From: Achromobacter kerstersii
GTDB lineage: Bacteria > Pseudomonadota > Gammaproteobacteria > Burkholderiales > Burkholderiaceae_B
DNA length: 45,331 bases
Assembly: GCF_902859595.1 (NCBI RefSeq)
Contig: NZ_CADIJQ010000020.1
Coordinates: 1 to 45,331, forward strand
Direction of reading: 5' to 3'
The notes below the pieces were generated by a model. It searched no databases. It saw nothing but the letters and a program-made list of their open reading frames with translations, and was not told where the DNA came from. Shown piece by piece: positions 31,293-40,924 of the stretch (its first letter is position 1; each line of letters starts with the position of its first letter). The position numbers were made by a program, and so were the translations under genes.

Positions 31293-34200
31293 GACGCGTC
31301 CCCGGCGGCCGGTTCGCGCACGCCACGCCAGCGGCGCGACATGCGGTCGAACATCAGATAGATGACCGGCGTGGTGAACAGCGTGAGCACCTGGCTGAGC
31401 AGCAAGCCGCCCACCATCACCAGGCCCAGCGGCTGGCGCAGCTCAGCGCCCGTGCCGGTCGACAGCATCAGCGGCAAGGCGCCGAACAGCGCAGCCAGCG
31501 TCGTCATCAGAATCGGGCGAAAGCGCAACAACGCCGCTTCGTGGATGGCCGCGCGCGGGCTCAAGCCCCGCTTGCGCTCGGCGTCCAGCGCGAAGTCGAT
31601 CATCATGATGGCGTTTTTCTTCACGATGCCGATCAGCAGAATGATCCCGATGATGCCGATCATGTCGAGCTCGGTGCCGCTGATCAACAGCGCCAGCAAC
31701 GCGCCCACGCCGGCCGACGGCAAGGTGGACAGGATCGTGATCGGGTGGATATAGCTTTCATACAGCACGCCCAGCACGATGTACATGGTGACGACAGCCG
31801 CCAGGATCAGCCACAACGTGCTGGTCAGCGAATTCTGGAACGCCAGCGCCGCGCCCTGGAAGCGCGTTTCCACACCGGCCGGCATGCCGATTTCCGCTTC
31901 CGCCGCGGTGATGGCTTCAACCGCATTCGACAAGGACGCGCCCGGCGCCAGGTTGAACGACACCGTCACCATGGGGAATTGATCCAGCCGGTTCACGGCC
32001 AGTACGGTGCGGCCTTCGCTGATGTGCGCCACCGACGACAACGGCACTTGCCCGCCAGACGACGTCGGCACATGAATCTGGCCGAGTGACGACGGGTTCA
32101 TCTGAAACTGCGGCTGCACTTCCAGCACCACGCGGTACTGGTTGGACTGCGTGAAGATGGTGGAGATCAGCCGCTGGCCGAAGGCGTCGTACAGCGCCTC
32201 GTCGATCACCGCGGCCGTGATGCCCAGGCGGGACGCCGCATCGCGGTCGATTTCAACCCAGGTCTGCAAGCCGTCGTCCTGCAGATCGTCGGTCACGTCT
32301 TTCAAGCCCGGCACCTGGCGCAACCGGTCCACCAGCTTGGGCGTCCATTCGCTCAGCACTTTCAGGTCGGGGTTGGACAGCGTCATCTGGTATTGCGTGC
32401 GGCTGACGCGGTCTTCGATCGTCAAGTCCTGCACGGGCTGCATATAGACGGTCAGCCCGTCTTGCTTAGACAGCGATTCCTGCAAGCGCGCCATCACCGC
32501 GCGCAAGTTGCCGCTGCGTTCGGCTTGGGGTTTCAGCGAAATCTGCATGCGGCCGGCGCTGAGCGTGGCGTTGCTGCCATCCACCCCGATAAACGAGGAC
32601 ACGGCCTGCACGTCAGGGTCTTCCAGCACCAATCGCGCCGCGGCCTGCTGGCGTTCGGCCATGGCGGGGAACGAGATGGACTGCGGCGCCTGGGTAATGG
32701 CCTGGATCAAGCCGGTATCCTGCTGCGGGAAGAAGCCCTTGGGCACGACCATATACAGCACCACCGTCAACGCGAACGTGCCCAACGCCACCAGCAGCGT
32801 CAGCGGCTGATGGCGCAGCACCACTTGCAGCATGCGGTCATAGCCGGCGATGACGCGGTCGATGAAATTGCCCGTGGCCGTGTGAAAGCGGCCATGCTTC
32901 TGTTCCGATTCGGCGCGCAGCAAACGGGCGCACATCATTGGCGTGAGCGTCAGTGATACGACCAGCGAAATCAGTATCGACACCGCCAGCGTAATGGCGA
33001 ACTCGCGGAACAAACGGCCCACCACTTCCGTCATGAAGAGCAGCGGAATCAGCACGGCAATCAGCGAGAACGTCAGCGAGATCAGCGTGAAGCCGATCTG
33101 GGAGGCGCCTTTCAGCGCGGCCTGCAACGGCTTTTCGCCCTCTTCGATGTGGCGGGCGATGTTCTCGATCATGACGATGGCGTCGTCCACGACGAAGCCG
33201 GTGGCGATCGTCAGCGCCATCAGCGTCAGGTTGTTGATCGAGAAACCCGCCAAATACATGATGCCGAACGTGCCCACCAGCGACAGCGGCACCACCACAC
33301 TGGGGATCAGCGTGGCGGTCAGGCTGCGCAGGAACACAAACGTCACCATGACCACCAGCGCCACGGCCAGCAGCATTTCGAACTTCACGTCTTCGACCGA
33401 ATCGCGGATGGTTTGCGTGCGGTCAGACACCACGGTCACGTCAAGCGTGGCCGGCAGGGCCGCGCGCAGCTGGGGCAGCAGCGTCTGGATGCGGTTGACC
33501 ACGTCAATGACGTTGGCGCCCGGCTGGCGCTGGATGTTCAGCAGGATGGCGGGCTTGTCGCCGGCCCACGCCGCCTGCCGCGTGTCTTCGGCGCCTTCGA
33601 CCGCGCGCGCCACGTCAGACAAACGCAGCGGCGCGTTGTTCTTGTAGGCGATGATCAGGTCGTTGTAGTCGGTGGGCGACTTCAGCTGATCATTGGCGTT
33701 GATGGTGGTGGAGCGCTGCGGGCCGTCAAGATTGCCCTTGGGCTGGTTGACGTTGGCGCCCACGATGGCGGTGCGCAGGTCGGACAAGGCCAGCCCGTTG
33801 GCCGCCAACGCTTGCGGATTCACCTGCACCCGCACTGCCGGCCGCTGCCCGCCCGCCACACTGACCAGGCCCACGCCCGGAATCTGCGACAACTTCTGCG
33901 CCACCCGCGTATCGACCAGGTCGCGCACCTGCGGCAAGGGCATGGTGGGCGAGGTGATGGCCAGCGTCAGCACAGCCGCATCAGCCGGGTTCACCTTGTT
34001 GTAGGTGGGCGGCACGGGCAGGTCGCTGGGCAGCAGGTTCGATGCCGCGTTGATGGCGGCCTGCACCTGCTGCTCGGCCACATCCAGTGGCAGCGTCAGG
34101 TTGAACTGCATCGTGATGACCGACGCGCCGCCCGAACTGGTGGACGACATCTGGTTCAAGCCCGGCATCTGCCCGAACTGGCGTTCTAGCGGTGAGGTGA

Positions 34201-34387
34201 CCAGCGAGGTCATGACGTCGGGGCTCGCCCCCGGGTACAGCGTCACCACCTGAATCGTCGGGTAGTCCACCTCGGGCAGCGCCGACACGGGCAGCATCCG
34301 GTACGCGATGAAGCCAGCGATCAGGATGGCCACCATCGCAAGGGTGGTGGCCACGGGGCGGAGGATGAACAGACGCGACGGGCTCAC
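31289..34387 (-). CDS. mdtB: RND multidrug efflux permease, MdtB/MuxB-type
   Basis: A 1032-residue RND pump, beginning MSPSRLFILRPVATTLAMVAILIAG, with SALPEVDYPTIQVVTLYPGASPDVM at the start of the first periplasmic loop. TM4 holds ATGFVVDDAIVMIENIARH with both relay aspartates. It is a clear paralogue of the next gene and likely its heterotrimer partner. It starts 12 bp after the mdtA stop. Full length, no disruption seen. Confidence 0.92.
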   Translation of the reverse strand: MSPSRLFILRPVATTLAMVAILIAGFIAYRMLPVSALPEVDYPTIQVVTLYPGASPDVMTSLVTSPLERQFGQMPGLNQMSSTSSGGASVITMQFNLTLPLDVAEQQVQAAINAASNLLPSDLPVPPTYNKVNPADAAVLTLAITSPTMPLPQVRDLVDTRVAQKLSQIPGVGLVSVAGGQRPAVRVQVNPQALAANGLALSDLRTAIVGANVNQPKGNLDGPQRSTTINANDQLKSPTDYNDLIIAYKNNAPLRLSDVARAVEGAEDTRQAAWAGDKPAILLNIQRQPGANVIDVVNRIQTLLPQLRAALPATLDVTVVSDRTQTIRDSVEDVKFEMLLAVALVVMVTFVFLRSLTATLIPSVVVPLSLVGTFGIMYLAGFSINNLTLMALTIATGFVVDDAIVMIENIARHIEEGEKPLQAALKGASQIGFTLISLTFSLIAVLIPLLFMTEVVGRLFREFAITLAVSILISLVVSLTLTPMMCARLLRAESEQKHGRFHTATGNFIDRVIAGYDRMLQVVLRHQPLTLLVALGTFALTVVLYMVVPKGFFPQQDTGLIQAITQAPQSISFPAMAERQQAAARLVLEDPDVQAVSSFIGVDGSNATLSAGRMQISLKPQAERSGNLRAVMARLQESLSKQDGLTVYMQPVQDLTIEDRVSRTQYQMTLSNPDLKVLSEWTPKLVDRLRQVPGLKDVTDDLQDDGLQTWVEIDRDAASRLGITAAVIDEALYDAFGQRLISTIFTQSNQYRVVLEVQPQFQMNPSSLGQIHVPTSSGGQVPLSSVAHISEGRTVLAVNRLDQFPMVTVSFNLAPGASLSNAVEAITAAEAEIGMPAGVETRFQGAALAFQNSLTSTLWLILAAVVTMYIVLGVLYESYIHPITILSTLPSAGVGALLALLISGTELDMIGIIGIILLIGIVKKNAIMMIDFALDAERKRGLSPRAAIHEAALLRFRPILMTTLAALFGALPLMLSTGTGAELRQPLGLVMVGGLLLSQVLTLFTTPVIYLMFDRMSRRWRGVREPAAGDAS

Positions 34388-34399
34388 GATGGTCTCGGC

Positions 34400-35677
34400 T
34401 TACTTGGTGGCGGGCGTGGTGCCGGCCGGCGCACCCGCGCCCAGCGTCTTGTCACGCGTGGCGGGAATGACTTCGGCGCCACCCACGATTTCCACCTTGG
34501 CGCCTGCGCGCAGGCGGTCGGTGCCTTCGGTGACAACCCGGTCGCCCGGCTGCAAACCTTCGTTGACCGCCACCATGCCGTTGTTGATGGCGCCCAGCTT
34601 CACCTGCCGCACCACGATCGTGTTGTCAGGCTGCACCAGGAATACGAACGCGCCGGCCGAACCCTGCTGAATGGCGGCGGTGGGAATGGCGGTGACGTCT
34701 TTGCGCGTCAGCACATGCAGGCGCACGTTGACGAACTGGTTCGGAAAGAGCGCGTCGTCAGCGTTGTCGAACTTGGCTTTGAGCTTCAACGTGCCAGTCG
34801 TGACGTCGATCTGGTTGTCCAGCGTTTCCAGCACGCCGGTGGCGATGCGGCGGGTGTCGGCACGGTCATAGGCGTCAACCTTCAAGGTCTGGCCGGCCGC
34901 GATTTCGCCGCGCACTTCAGGCAACTGGGTTTCGGGCAGCGTGAACACCACGGAAATGGGTTGCGTCTGCGTGATCACGACCAGGCCATTGGTGTCGGCG
35001 CTGGACACGAGGTTGCCACGATCAACTTGACGCAGGCCCAGACGGCCGCTGATCGGCGCGGTGATGCGCGCGTAGTCCAGTTGCAGCTTGGCGTTGTCCA
35101 CGTTGGCCTGATCGCTCTTGACGGTGCCTTCGTACTGGCGCACCAGCGCGGCTTGCGTGTCGACCTGCTGCTTGGCGATGGAGTCCTGCTTGAACAGGGC
35201 CTGATAGCGTTGCAAATCGCGGCGCGCGTTTTCCAGCTGCGCCAAATTCTGCATCTGCGTGCCGCGCGCCTGATCCAGCGCCACCTGGAACGCGCGCGGG
35301 TCGACTTGGGCGAGCAGGTCGCCTGCTTTGACTTGCTGGCCTTCCTGGAACGCCACGTCGACCAGTTCGCCGCTGACGCGGCTGCGCACGGTAACGGTGT
35401 TGTAGGCAGTGACGGTGCCCAGGGACTTCAGGTAGATGTCGATGTCCTGCGTGGACGCGGTCGCAATCCGAACCGGCACAGGCAGATTGGCCATGGCAGC
35501 CATCGGGGGCCGCCCGCCCGCAGCGCGCCCGCCTGGGCCGGCCGGGCCGCCTTGCTTGGCTGAGGGCCGCAGCACCAGCCAGGCAATGCCCGCCACGACA
35601 AGCAGCAACACCACACACACCACGATGCGGCGGCGGGTCCAGCGGGAGGGCGGGGAAACAGGACGACTTTCGGACAT
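34400..35677 (-). CDS. mdtA: RND efflux periplasmic adaptor subunit, MdtA/MuxA-type
   Basis: A 425-residue membrane fusion protein. A TM anchor (RRIVVCVVLLLVVAGIAWLVL) follows a short cytoplasmic N-terminus. The lipoyl/beta-barrel and helical hairpin regions follow (VRSRVSGELVDVAFQEGQ, LDYARITAPISGRLGLRQV). It ends in an Ala/Gly/Pro-rich tail. It bridges the RND pump and the outer membrane factor. It is the first gene of the four-gene operon. The 140 bp upstream of it contains the stretch ACTAGTCGGTCGG, which could be half of a regulator site but shows no clear palindrome. Confidence 0.92.
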   Translation of the reverse strand: MSESRPVSPPSRWTRRRIVVCVVLLLVVAGIAWLVLRPSAKQGGPAGPGGRAAGGRPPMAAMANLPVPVRIATASTQDIDIYLKSLGTVTAYNTVTVRSRVSGELVDVAFQEGQQVKAGDLLAQVDPRAFQVALDQARGTQMQNLAQLENARRDLQRYQALFKQDSIAKQQVDTQAALVRQYEGTVKSDQANVDNAKLQLDYARITAPISGRLGLRQVDRGNLVSSADTNGLVVITQTQPISVVFTLPETQLPEVRGEIAAGQTLKVDAYDRADTRRIATGVLETLDNQIDVTTGTLKLKAKFDNADDALFPNQFVNVRLHVLTRKDVTAIPTAAIQQGSAGAFVFLVQPDNTIVVRQVKLGAINNGMVAVNEGLQPGDRVVTEGTDRLRAGAKVEIVGGAEVIPATRDKTLGAGAPAGTTPATK

Positions 35678-35817
35678 GGAACGGTTCCGGGCACTGACGG
35701 AGGAAAGCCGTATTGTCTACTAGTCGGTCGGGATTTCTACCATTGCGAGGCCGAGTTGAAACTGGCCGCAACAGGAATCGGTCTCAAGAACTGGGGGGAT
35801 AAGCGCTGGGACCCGCC

Positions 35818-36588
35818 CTACGAACTACACAGCGTCATTTGAAACGCCACATCACGGGCGACTTGCTGGGGTTTGAATTCGCCGTCTTGCGTGGAAAAAC
35901 GTATCCAGATCATGTACTTATTGGCGCTGATCTCGGGAAATACGCCTTCGGTGGGGTCAACCCACACCCGCAACAGGTGGAACTGCTTGCCACCCATCAT
36001 CTGCTGGTAGGCCCCCTGCTCGGCGACGATATCGGTCTTGCGGCCGGACTCGCGCAACAGACGCAAGGCCAGGGTCAGGCCGTCGTAGAGGGCGGTGAAG
36101 GGCGAGAGCCAGGCCTGCAAGTCCGCGCAGCGGGCGGCTTCGGATTTGTTCTGCCAGGCGAAATAGGAAGGCATGTCCACTTGGGTGGCGCTGCCTGGCA
36201 CCGACAGGCGGCCGCGCAAGCTGGTCAACCATTCGTTTTCGCGCAAAGACTGGCCGGTCTTGCCGGGTGCGGCCAACGCGCTGGCCACTCTCTCCAGTTC
36301 GCGCAACATGCCTTCCAATGCGTCTTGCGCTACGCCGGGGTGGTCGCGCAACCCAACAAGCGCCATGCGCTGGCGCTCAAGGTCTTGCAGCACGGCGCCT
36401 TTGACGTCGGTGCGTTCACATGCGTCGAGCAGATCGAACAGGGATGTGACGGCAACCTGATGTTGGCGTGAGTCTCCCTCGCGAGCAAAGAAGAACAACC
36501 TGTCGAACAGGTATTCCAATCGCAGATAAGCGCGGATGCGCTCATTGAAGGGATATTCGTAAACGATCACGCTTTTTGACAGGCCCAT
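35818..36588 (-). CDS. zapD: Cell division protein ZapD
   Basis: A 256-residue ZapD (YacF) protein, which cross-links FtsZ filaments at the division ring. The N-terminus SVIVYEYPFNERIRAYLRLEYLFDRL and the C-terminal MMGGKQFHLLRVWVDP and FPEISANKYMIWIRF are family signatures. It follows coaE by 53 bp, in the widespread pilD-coaE-zapD order. The usual next gene, yacG, is not present after it; the efflux operon comes instead. Confidence 0.95.
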   Translation of the reverse strand: MGLSKSVIVYEYPFNERIRAYLRLEYLFDRLFFFAREGDSRQHQVAVTSLFDLLDACERTDVKGAVLQDLERQRMALVGLRDHPGVAQDALEGMLRELERVASALAAPGKTGQSLRENEWLTSLRGRLSVPGSATQVDMPSYFAWQNKSEAARCADLQAWLSPFTALYDGLTLALRLLRESGRKTDIVAEQGAYQQMMGGKQFHLLRVWVDPTEGVFPEISANKYMIWIRFSTQDGEFKPQQVARDVAFQMTLCSS

Positions 36589-36641
36589 CAGTGGTCGGCC
36601 AAGCGGCCGAGAGATTCAGGGGTGCCGGCCAAGCTTGTCGC

Positions 36642-37268
36642 TTACCGGCCCGTTGTGGTCGCCAGCAACAGCCAGCGGTCATGCAAGGTCTTCGCCTGCG
36701 CGCGCAATTGCTCTGGAGTCGTTGCGCCGTCGTTCGTGATGACGTCGTCTGCAGCCTCCAGGCGGCTTGCCCGCGCAGCCTGTGCCGCCATAATACGCCT
36801 GATGGCTGGCTCCGTCAGCCCGCTACGCGACTGCACGCGCGCGACCTGTGTGTCGGGGTCGCAGTCCACCACGCAGATGCGATCCACACGCCCTCGCCAA
36901 CGCGGCAAGGACTCCACCAAAAGCGGCACAACAAACACCAGATACGATCCGGTTGCAGCCACTGCCTGACGCTTGGTTTCTTCAGTAATGGCAGGATGCA
37001 AAACCGCTTCCAAACGCAACCGGACTTGCGGGTCAGCGAACGCGCGCTCGCGCATCCATTCGCGGTTCAAGGCGCCATCGGGCGTCAAGGCATCGGGGCC
37101 GAATTCGCGTTCAATCGCGGGCATGGCCGCGCCGCGCGCAGCGGTCAACGTCCGCGCGATTTCGTCGGTGTCGACCAGCGTCGCGCCCCATTCGCCCAGC
37201 ATGTCCGCCACGCGGGACTTGCCCGAGCCGATGCCCCCCGTCAGACCAATCTTGAACATGCCATTCAT
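36642..37268 (-). CDS. coaE: Dephospho-CoA kinase CoaE
   Basis: A 208-residue kinase catalysing the last step of CoA synthesis, phosphorylation of the 3'-OH of dephospho-CoA. The P-loop is GLTGGIGSGKS, followed by LVDTDEIAR and a lid region with REWMRERAFADPQVRLRLEAVLHP. The ATG at 37268 follows AAGAAAGGG very closely; the ATG at 37259 is an alternative with better spacing. A 13-bp tandem array separates it from pilD. Confidence 0.96.
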   Translation of the reverse strand: MNGMFKIGLTGGIGSGKSRVADMLGEWGATLVDTDEIARTLTAARGAAMPAIEREFGPDALTPDGALNREWMRERAFADPQVRLRLEAVLHPAITEETKRQAVAATGSYLVFVVPLLVESLPRWRGRVDRICVVDCDPDTQVARVQSRSGLTEPAIRRIMAAQAARASRLEAADDVITNDGATTPEQLRAQAKTLHDRWLLLATTTGR

Positions 37269-37279
37269 CCCTTTCTTGG

Positions 37280-37420
37280 TATCCGTCTTGCTATCCGTCT
37301 TGCTATCCGTTGTCGCCAGCCGTTACTGCCGGCCGGTATTGCCGGCCGGTATTGCCAGCCGTTCTTGCCAGCCGTTCTTGCCAGCCGTTATTGCTGCCCG
37401 TTCTTGCTGCCCGTTCTTGG
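37280..37420 (-). repeat. Tandem array of eleven 12-13 bp units between pilD and coaE
   Basis: Eleven consecutive units with consensus CAGCCGTTCTTGC. Two units of 12 bp (TATCCGTCTTGC) are followed by nine of 13 bp, several in identical neighbouring pairs. The array starts 15 bp beyond the pilD stop and ends 11 bp before the coaE start, so it fills the whole spacer and would be transcribed with the operon. Identical neighbouring units suggest expansion by slippage. It is probably length-variable between strains. Confidence 0.85.
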
Positions 37421-37435
37421 CGATGCCGCGTTTGC

Positions 37436-38293
37436 CTAGCGCAGGAATTGCCATATGCCTTGATCGCCGCCCAGCAGCAGCATCACGATACCGGCCAACG
37501 CCAGATAAGGCCCGAACGGTAAAGGCTGCCCCCGGCTGGCGCGGCCGCTTAACGTCAAGGCGCCCCCGATCACCACGCCCACCAGCGATGCGGCCAACAA
37601 CAACATGGGCAAGGACTCAACGCCAAACCATGCGCCCAGCGCCGCCAACAGTTTGAAGTCGCCATAGCCCATGCCCTCGCGCCCCGTCAGCAGGCGGAAC
37701 ACATGGAAGATAACCCACAAGAAAACATAGCCCGCGACCGCGCCGATGACGGCTAGCGGCAGCGTGGTGAACGTGTCGAACAGATTGATCAGCAGGCCCG
37801 CCCACACCAGCGGCTGCGTCAGCACGTCGGGCAACAGCGTGGTTTCGAAATCGATCCATGCCAGCGCCACCAGCATCGCCGTCAAGCCCATGGCGAAGAG
37901 CGCGATGGGCGTTGCGCCGTAGCGCCATGCACAGGCGGCGAACAAGATGCAGGTAAGCAGTTCGATGGCCGGATACCGCAAGCTGATCCCAATCCCGCAA
38001 GCCGCGCATCGGCCGCGCAGTATCAACCAGCCCACTAGCGGCAGCCGGCGCCAACCGGTAATGGGTGCGTGGCAAGCAGGACAATGCGACGCTGGCCGAA
38101 ACAAACCATCGGGGCTGTCGGGACGCGCCTTGCCCACCGCGTCCAGGCATTGCGCTTGCCATTCGCGTTCCATCATGCGCGGCAAGCGATACGTCAGCAC
38201 AGTCAGCCAATTGCCCACGGCCAGCCCTGCCAGCGCCGCGATACCAATGAAGAGCCCCAAGGGCATATCAAAGACCTGATGCACGATGCTCAT
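37436..38293 (-). CDS. pilD: Prepilin peptidase/N-methyltransferase PilD
   Basis: A 285-residue multi-pass inner membrane aspartic peptidase that cleaves and methylates type IV prepilins or type II secretion pseudopilins. The zinc-binding cysteines are in HCPACHAP and RGRCAACG, and the two catalytic aspartates in AWIDFETTLLPD and GMGYGDFKL. pilB and pilC, often found before it, are absent here. The divergent neighbour is a lipoprotein gene 193 bp away. Confidence 0.95.
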   Translation of the reverse strand: MSIVHQVFDMPLGLFIGIAALAGLAVGNWLTVLTYRLPRMMEREWQAQCLDAVGKARPDSPDGLFRPASHCPACHAPITGWRRLPLVGWLILRGRCAACGIGISLRYPAIELLTCILFAACAWRYGATPIALFAMGLTAMLVALAWIDFETTLLPDVLTQPLVWAGLLINLFDTFTTLPLAVIGAVAGYVFLWVIFHVFRLLTGREGMGYGDFKLLAALGAWFGVESLPMLLLAASLVGVVIGGALTLSGRASRGQPLPFGPYLALAGIVMLLLGGDQGIWQFLR

Positions 38294-38486
38294 GCTCCGG
38301 CCGAACGCGCGCGCGCGCTCGGCTCAACCCTTGGGCTGATAACCAAAAGGCAGGCGGCCTGACCACGGCCTTGTCGTAAATTGTGCATAAAGTGCTGACA
38401 ACACCCAAGAGTGGCTAAGGGAACGTATCGAATCTTCGCATAAGTGCGTAAAATCGGAGACAGACTCAATTCACGGATAAGCTGCC

Positions 38487-39254
38487 ATGACCGCCCGCGT
38501 CGACATCGTTACCCGATCCCGCAAACTTAGCGTCATGGGGCTGCTGCTGGCAGGTACCGTACTAGGCGCCGCAGGTTGCGCCCAGCAGAAAAGCGAAGGG
38601 TATTACGACCCGCCCGTTGAAAGCACAGTGACCGATGCCCAATACCAGGGTTCGGGCGCTGGCTACCGCAGCGTCATCCGCGCGCCGTCGCAAGTGCAAA
38701 TCGCCCTGAAGCCTGATGCGCGCAAGCCGCAAAACCAGTCTGGCCAACCCGCCGCTGGCGCTCAGACCACCGAAGACGGCCAGGCCGTTCCGGAAGGCGC
38801 GGAGAACACCAGCTCGAATACTTCCCCCGCCCCGGCTCCGGCCGCCGCACCCAATGCCGCCGCGCACAGCCTGGTGCCGCAGCCGCAAACCTACATGGGC
38901 ACGCTGCCGTGTTTCTCGCCGGCCATGCAATGCACGGCGCAGCGCGTCACGCTGACCTTGGCGCCCAATGGCCGGTGGCGTGGCCGCACGGCCTATCTGG
39001 AAAATGACCCTAACAAGGGCCCCGCCGTTACCGAGCAAGGCTGCTGGGACGCCACCGACGAGCGCCCGCCGCGCGTCATCCTGATGGACGGCAAGGGCAA
39101 CGCCCGCGCGGAATTCCTGGTGGCCGCCAACAACGTGCTGCGCGTGCGTTCCATCGCGGGCCAGACGCCGAACCTGAACTACAACCTGACCCGCCAGCCG
39201 GACCTTGACCCGATTGACGAGTTGGCCAAGGCACAAGCGCCGCAGTGCCCTTGA
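38487..39254 (+). CDS. NlpE-like envelope lipoprotein
   Basis: A 255-residue exported protein with a lipoprotein-type signal (MGLLLAGTVLGAAGC, Cys31; the lipobox is weak), then a low-complexity Pro/Ala/Thr linker (about 75-130). A domain resembling the NlpE N-terminal barrel follows: YMGTLPCFSPAMQCTAQRVTLTLAPNGRW. In NlpE proteins a cysteine pair of this kind follows GTLPC, and E. coli NlpE signals adhesion and copper stress to the Cpx system. Whether that role applies here is not shown. A strong terminator follows. Confidence 0.75.
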   Translation: MTARVDIVTRSRKLSVMGLLLAGTVLGAAGCAQQKSEGYYDPPVESTVTDAQYQGSGAGYRSVIRAPSQVQIALKPDARKPQNQSGQPAAGAQTTEDGQAVPEGAENTSSNTSPAPAPAAAPNAAAHSLVPQPQTYMGTLPCFSPAMQCTAQRVTLTLAPNGRWRGRTAYLENDPNKGPAVTEQGCWDATDERPPRVILMDGKGNARAEFLVAANNVLRVRSIAGQTPNLNYNLTRQPDLDPIDELAKAQAPQCP

Positions 39255-39324
39255 GGGCTTGACGGCCAGCCGCCAGCAATCTGGCAGCTTGGCTGAATCA
39301 GCACCTGCCTGAGCCAGTATCTGC

Positions 39325-39366
39325 CGGGCCCGCCGAACTCCCTGTTCGGCGGGCCCGATTCTTTTG
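39325..39366 (+). terminator. Rho-independent terminator after the NlpE-like gene
   Basis: CGGGCCCGCCGAAC (39325-39338) pairs perfectly with 39344-39357 across a 5-nt loop, followed by ATTCTTTT. This 14-bp GC-rich stem lies 70 bp beyond the lipoprotein stop and just before the convergent regulator gene. The T run is on the plus strand only. Confidence 0.85.
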
Positions 39367-39378
39367 GCGCGAACACAT

Positions 39379-39897
<519 letters not shown>

Positions 39898-40033
39898 GGG
39901 CGACTCATTTTTGCAATGTAGGATTACAAGAAGTCTGCCCGGCCCCCTAAAACGGCGGAAGCTAGCAATTCTGTCAGGGTCGGGCCGCCGCAATGGCCAA
40001 AAGACCCTCGCGCGCCCCGCCCTGAACCGGATA

Positions 40034-40888
40034 TCAGGCCTTGTAGACCAGTTCCAGATTGTCGATCAACCGCGTGGCGCCCAGCTTCGCAGCCGCCAGC
40101 ACCACCACGGGTTCGCCGGCTTGCAAGTCGGCGGCTTCGGGGCGTTTCAGATCACGTTGACGGCGCAGCGCCACGTAGTCCACCTTCCAGCCGCGCTGGG
40201 TCAGATGCGCAGCGGCGTCGCGTTCCAGGGCCAGCGCGTCGCGCTCGCCTTGCGCCAATCGATGGCCGATGTTTTGCAGCGCGGCATACAGCGCCGGCGC
40301 CTCGGCGCGTTCGCCTTCGGTCAGATAGCGGTTGCGCGACGACAGCGCCAGGCCATCATCAGCGCGCACGGTCTCATGCGCCAGCACTTCCACGGGCAGC
40401 TGGAACTGGCGGCACATGTTGCGCACCACCATCAGCTGTTGATAGTCCTTCTTGCCGAACACGGCCACACGCGGCTGCACGCAAGAGAACAGCTTCAACA
40501 CCACCGTGCTGACGCCTTCGAAGAAGCCCGGGCGGAACTCGCCTTCCAGGATGTCGCCCAGATCGTCAGGCGGCTGGACGCGGTAGTTCTGCGGCTCGGG
40601 ATACATCTCGCGCTCGTTCGGCGCGAACAATACGTAAACGTCGCGCGCCTGCTCCAGCTTTTCGATGTCGGCCGCCAGCGTGCGCGGGTACTGGTCGAAG
40701 TCTTCGTTGGGCCCGAATTGCAGGCGGTTCACGAAGATGCTGGCCACGACAGGGTCGCCGTGCTGGCGCGCCAGCTTCATCAGTGACAGGTGGCCTTCGT
40801 GCAGGTTGCCCATCGTAGGCACGAACGACACGCGGTTCTGTCCGCGCAGGTGATCGCGCAATTCCTGGATGGTGTGTACGACTTTCAA
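40034..40888 (-). CDS. panC: Pantothenate synthetase PanC
   Basis: A 284-residue pantoate-beta-alanine ligase, which joins pantoate and beta-alanine with ATP. Motifs include VPTMGNLHEGHLSL with the HxGH nucleotidyltransferase signature (30-33), FVNRLQFGPNEDFDQYPRT and AVFGKKDYQQLMVV. Full length. It follows scpA by 36 bp. panB and panD are not in the window. Confidence 0.97.
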   Translation of the reverse strand: MKVVHTIQELRDHLRGQNRVSFVPTMGNLHEGHLSLMKLARQHGDPVVASIFVNRLQFGPNEDFDQYPRTLAADIEKLEQARDVYVLFAPNEREMYPEPQNYRVQPPDDLGDILEGEFRPGFFEGVSTVVLKLFSCVQPRVAVFGKKDYQQLMVVRNMCRQFQLPVEVLAHETVRADDGLALSSRNRYLTEGERAEAPALYAALQNIGHRLAQGERDALALERDAAAHLTQRGWKVDYVALRRQRDLKRPEAADLQAGEPVVVLAAAKLGATRLIDNLELVYKA

Positions 40889-40924
40889 GGGGACTCTCCG
40901 GGGTTGGGTGCAGCCCGGTCAGGA

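Noticed and set aside
35700..35740. TetR operator upstream of mdtA (ACTAGTCGGTCGG)
   Set aside because: Only a half-site-like sequence with no clear inverted partner; not enough to call an operator.
37280..37420. CRISPR-like array
   Set aside because: Units are 13 bp with no unique spacers and no cas genes; this is a simple tandem repeat.
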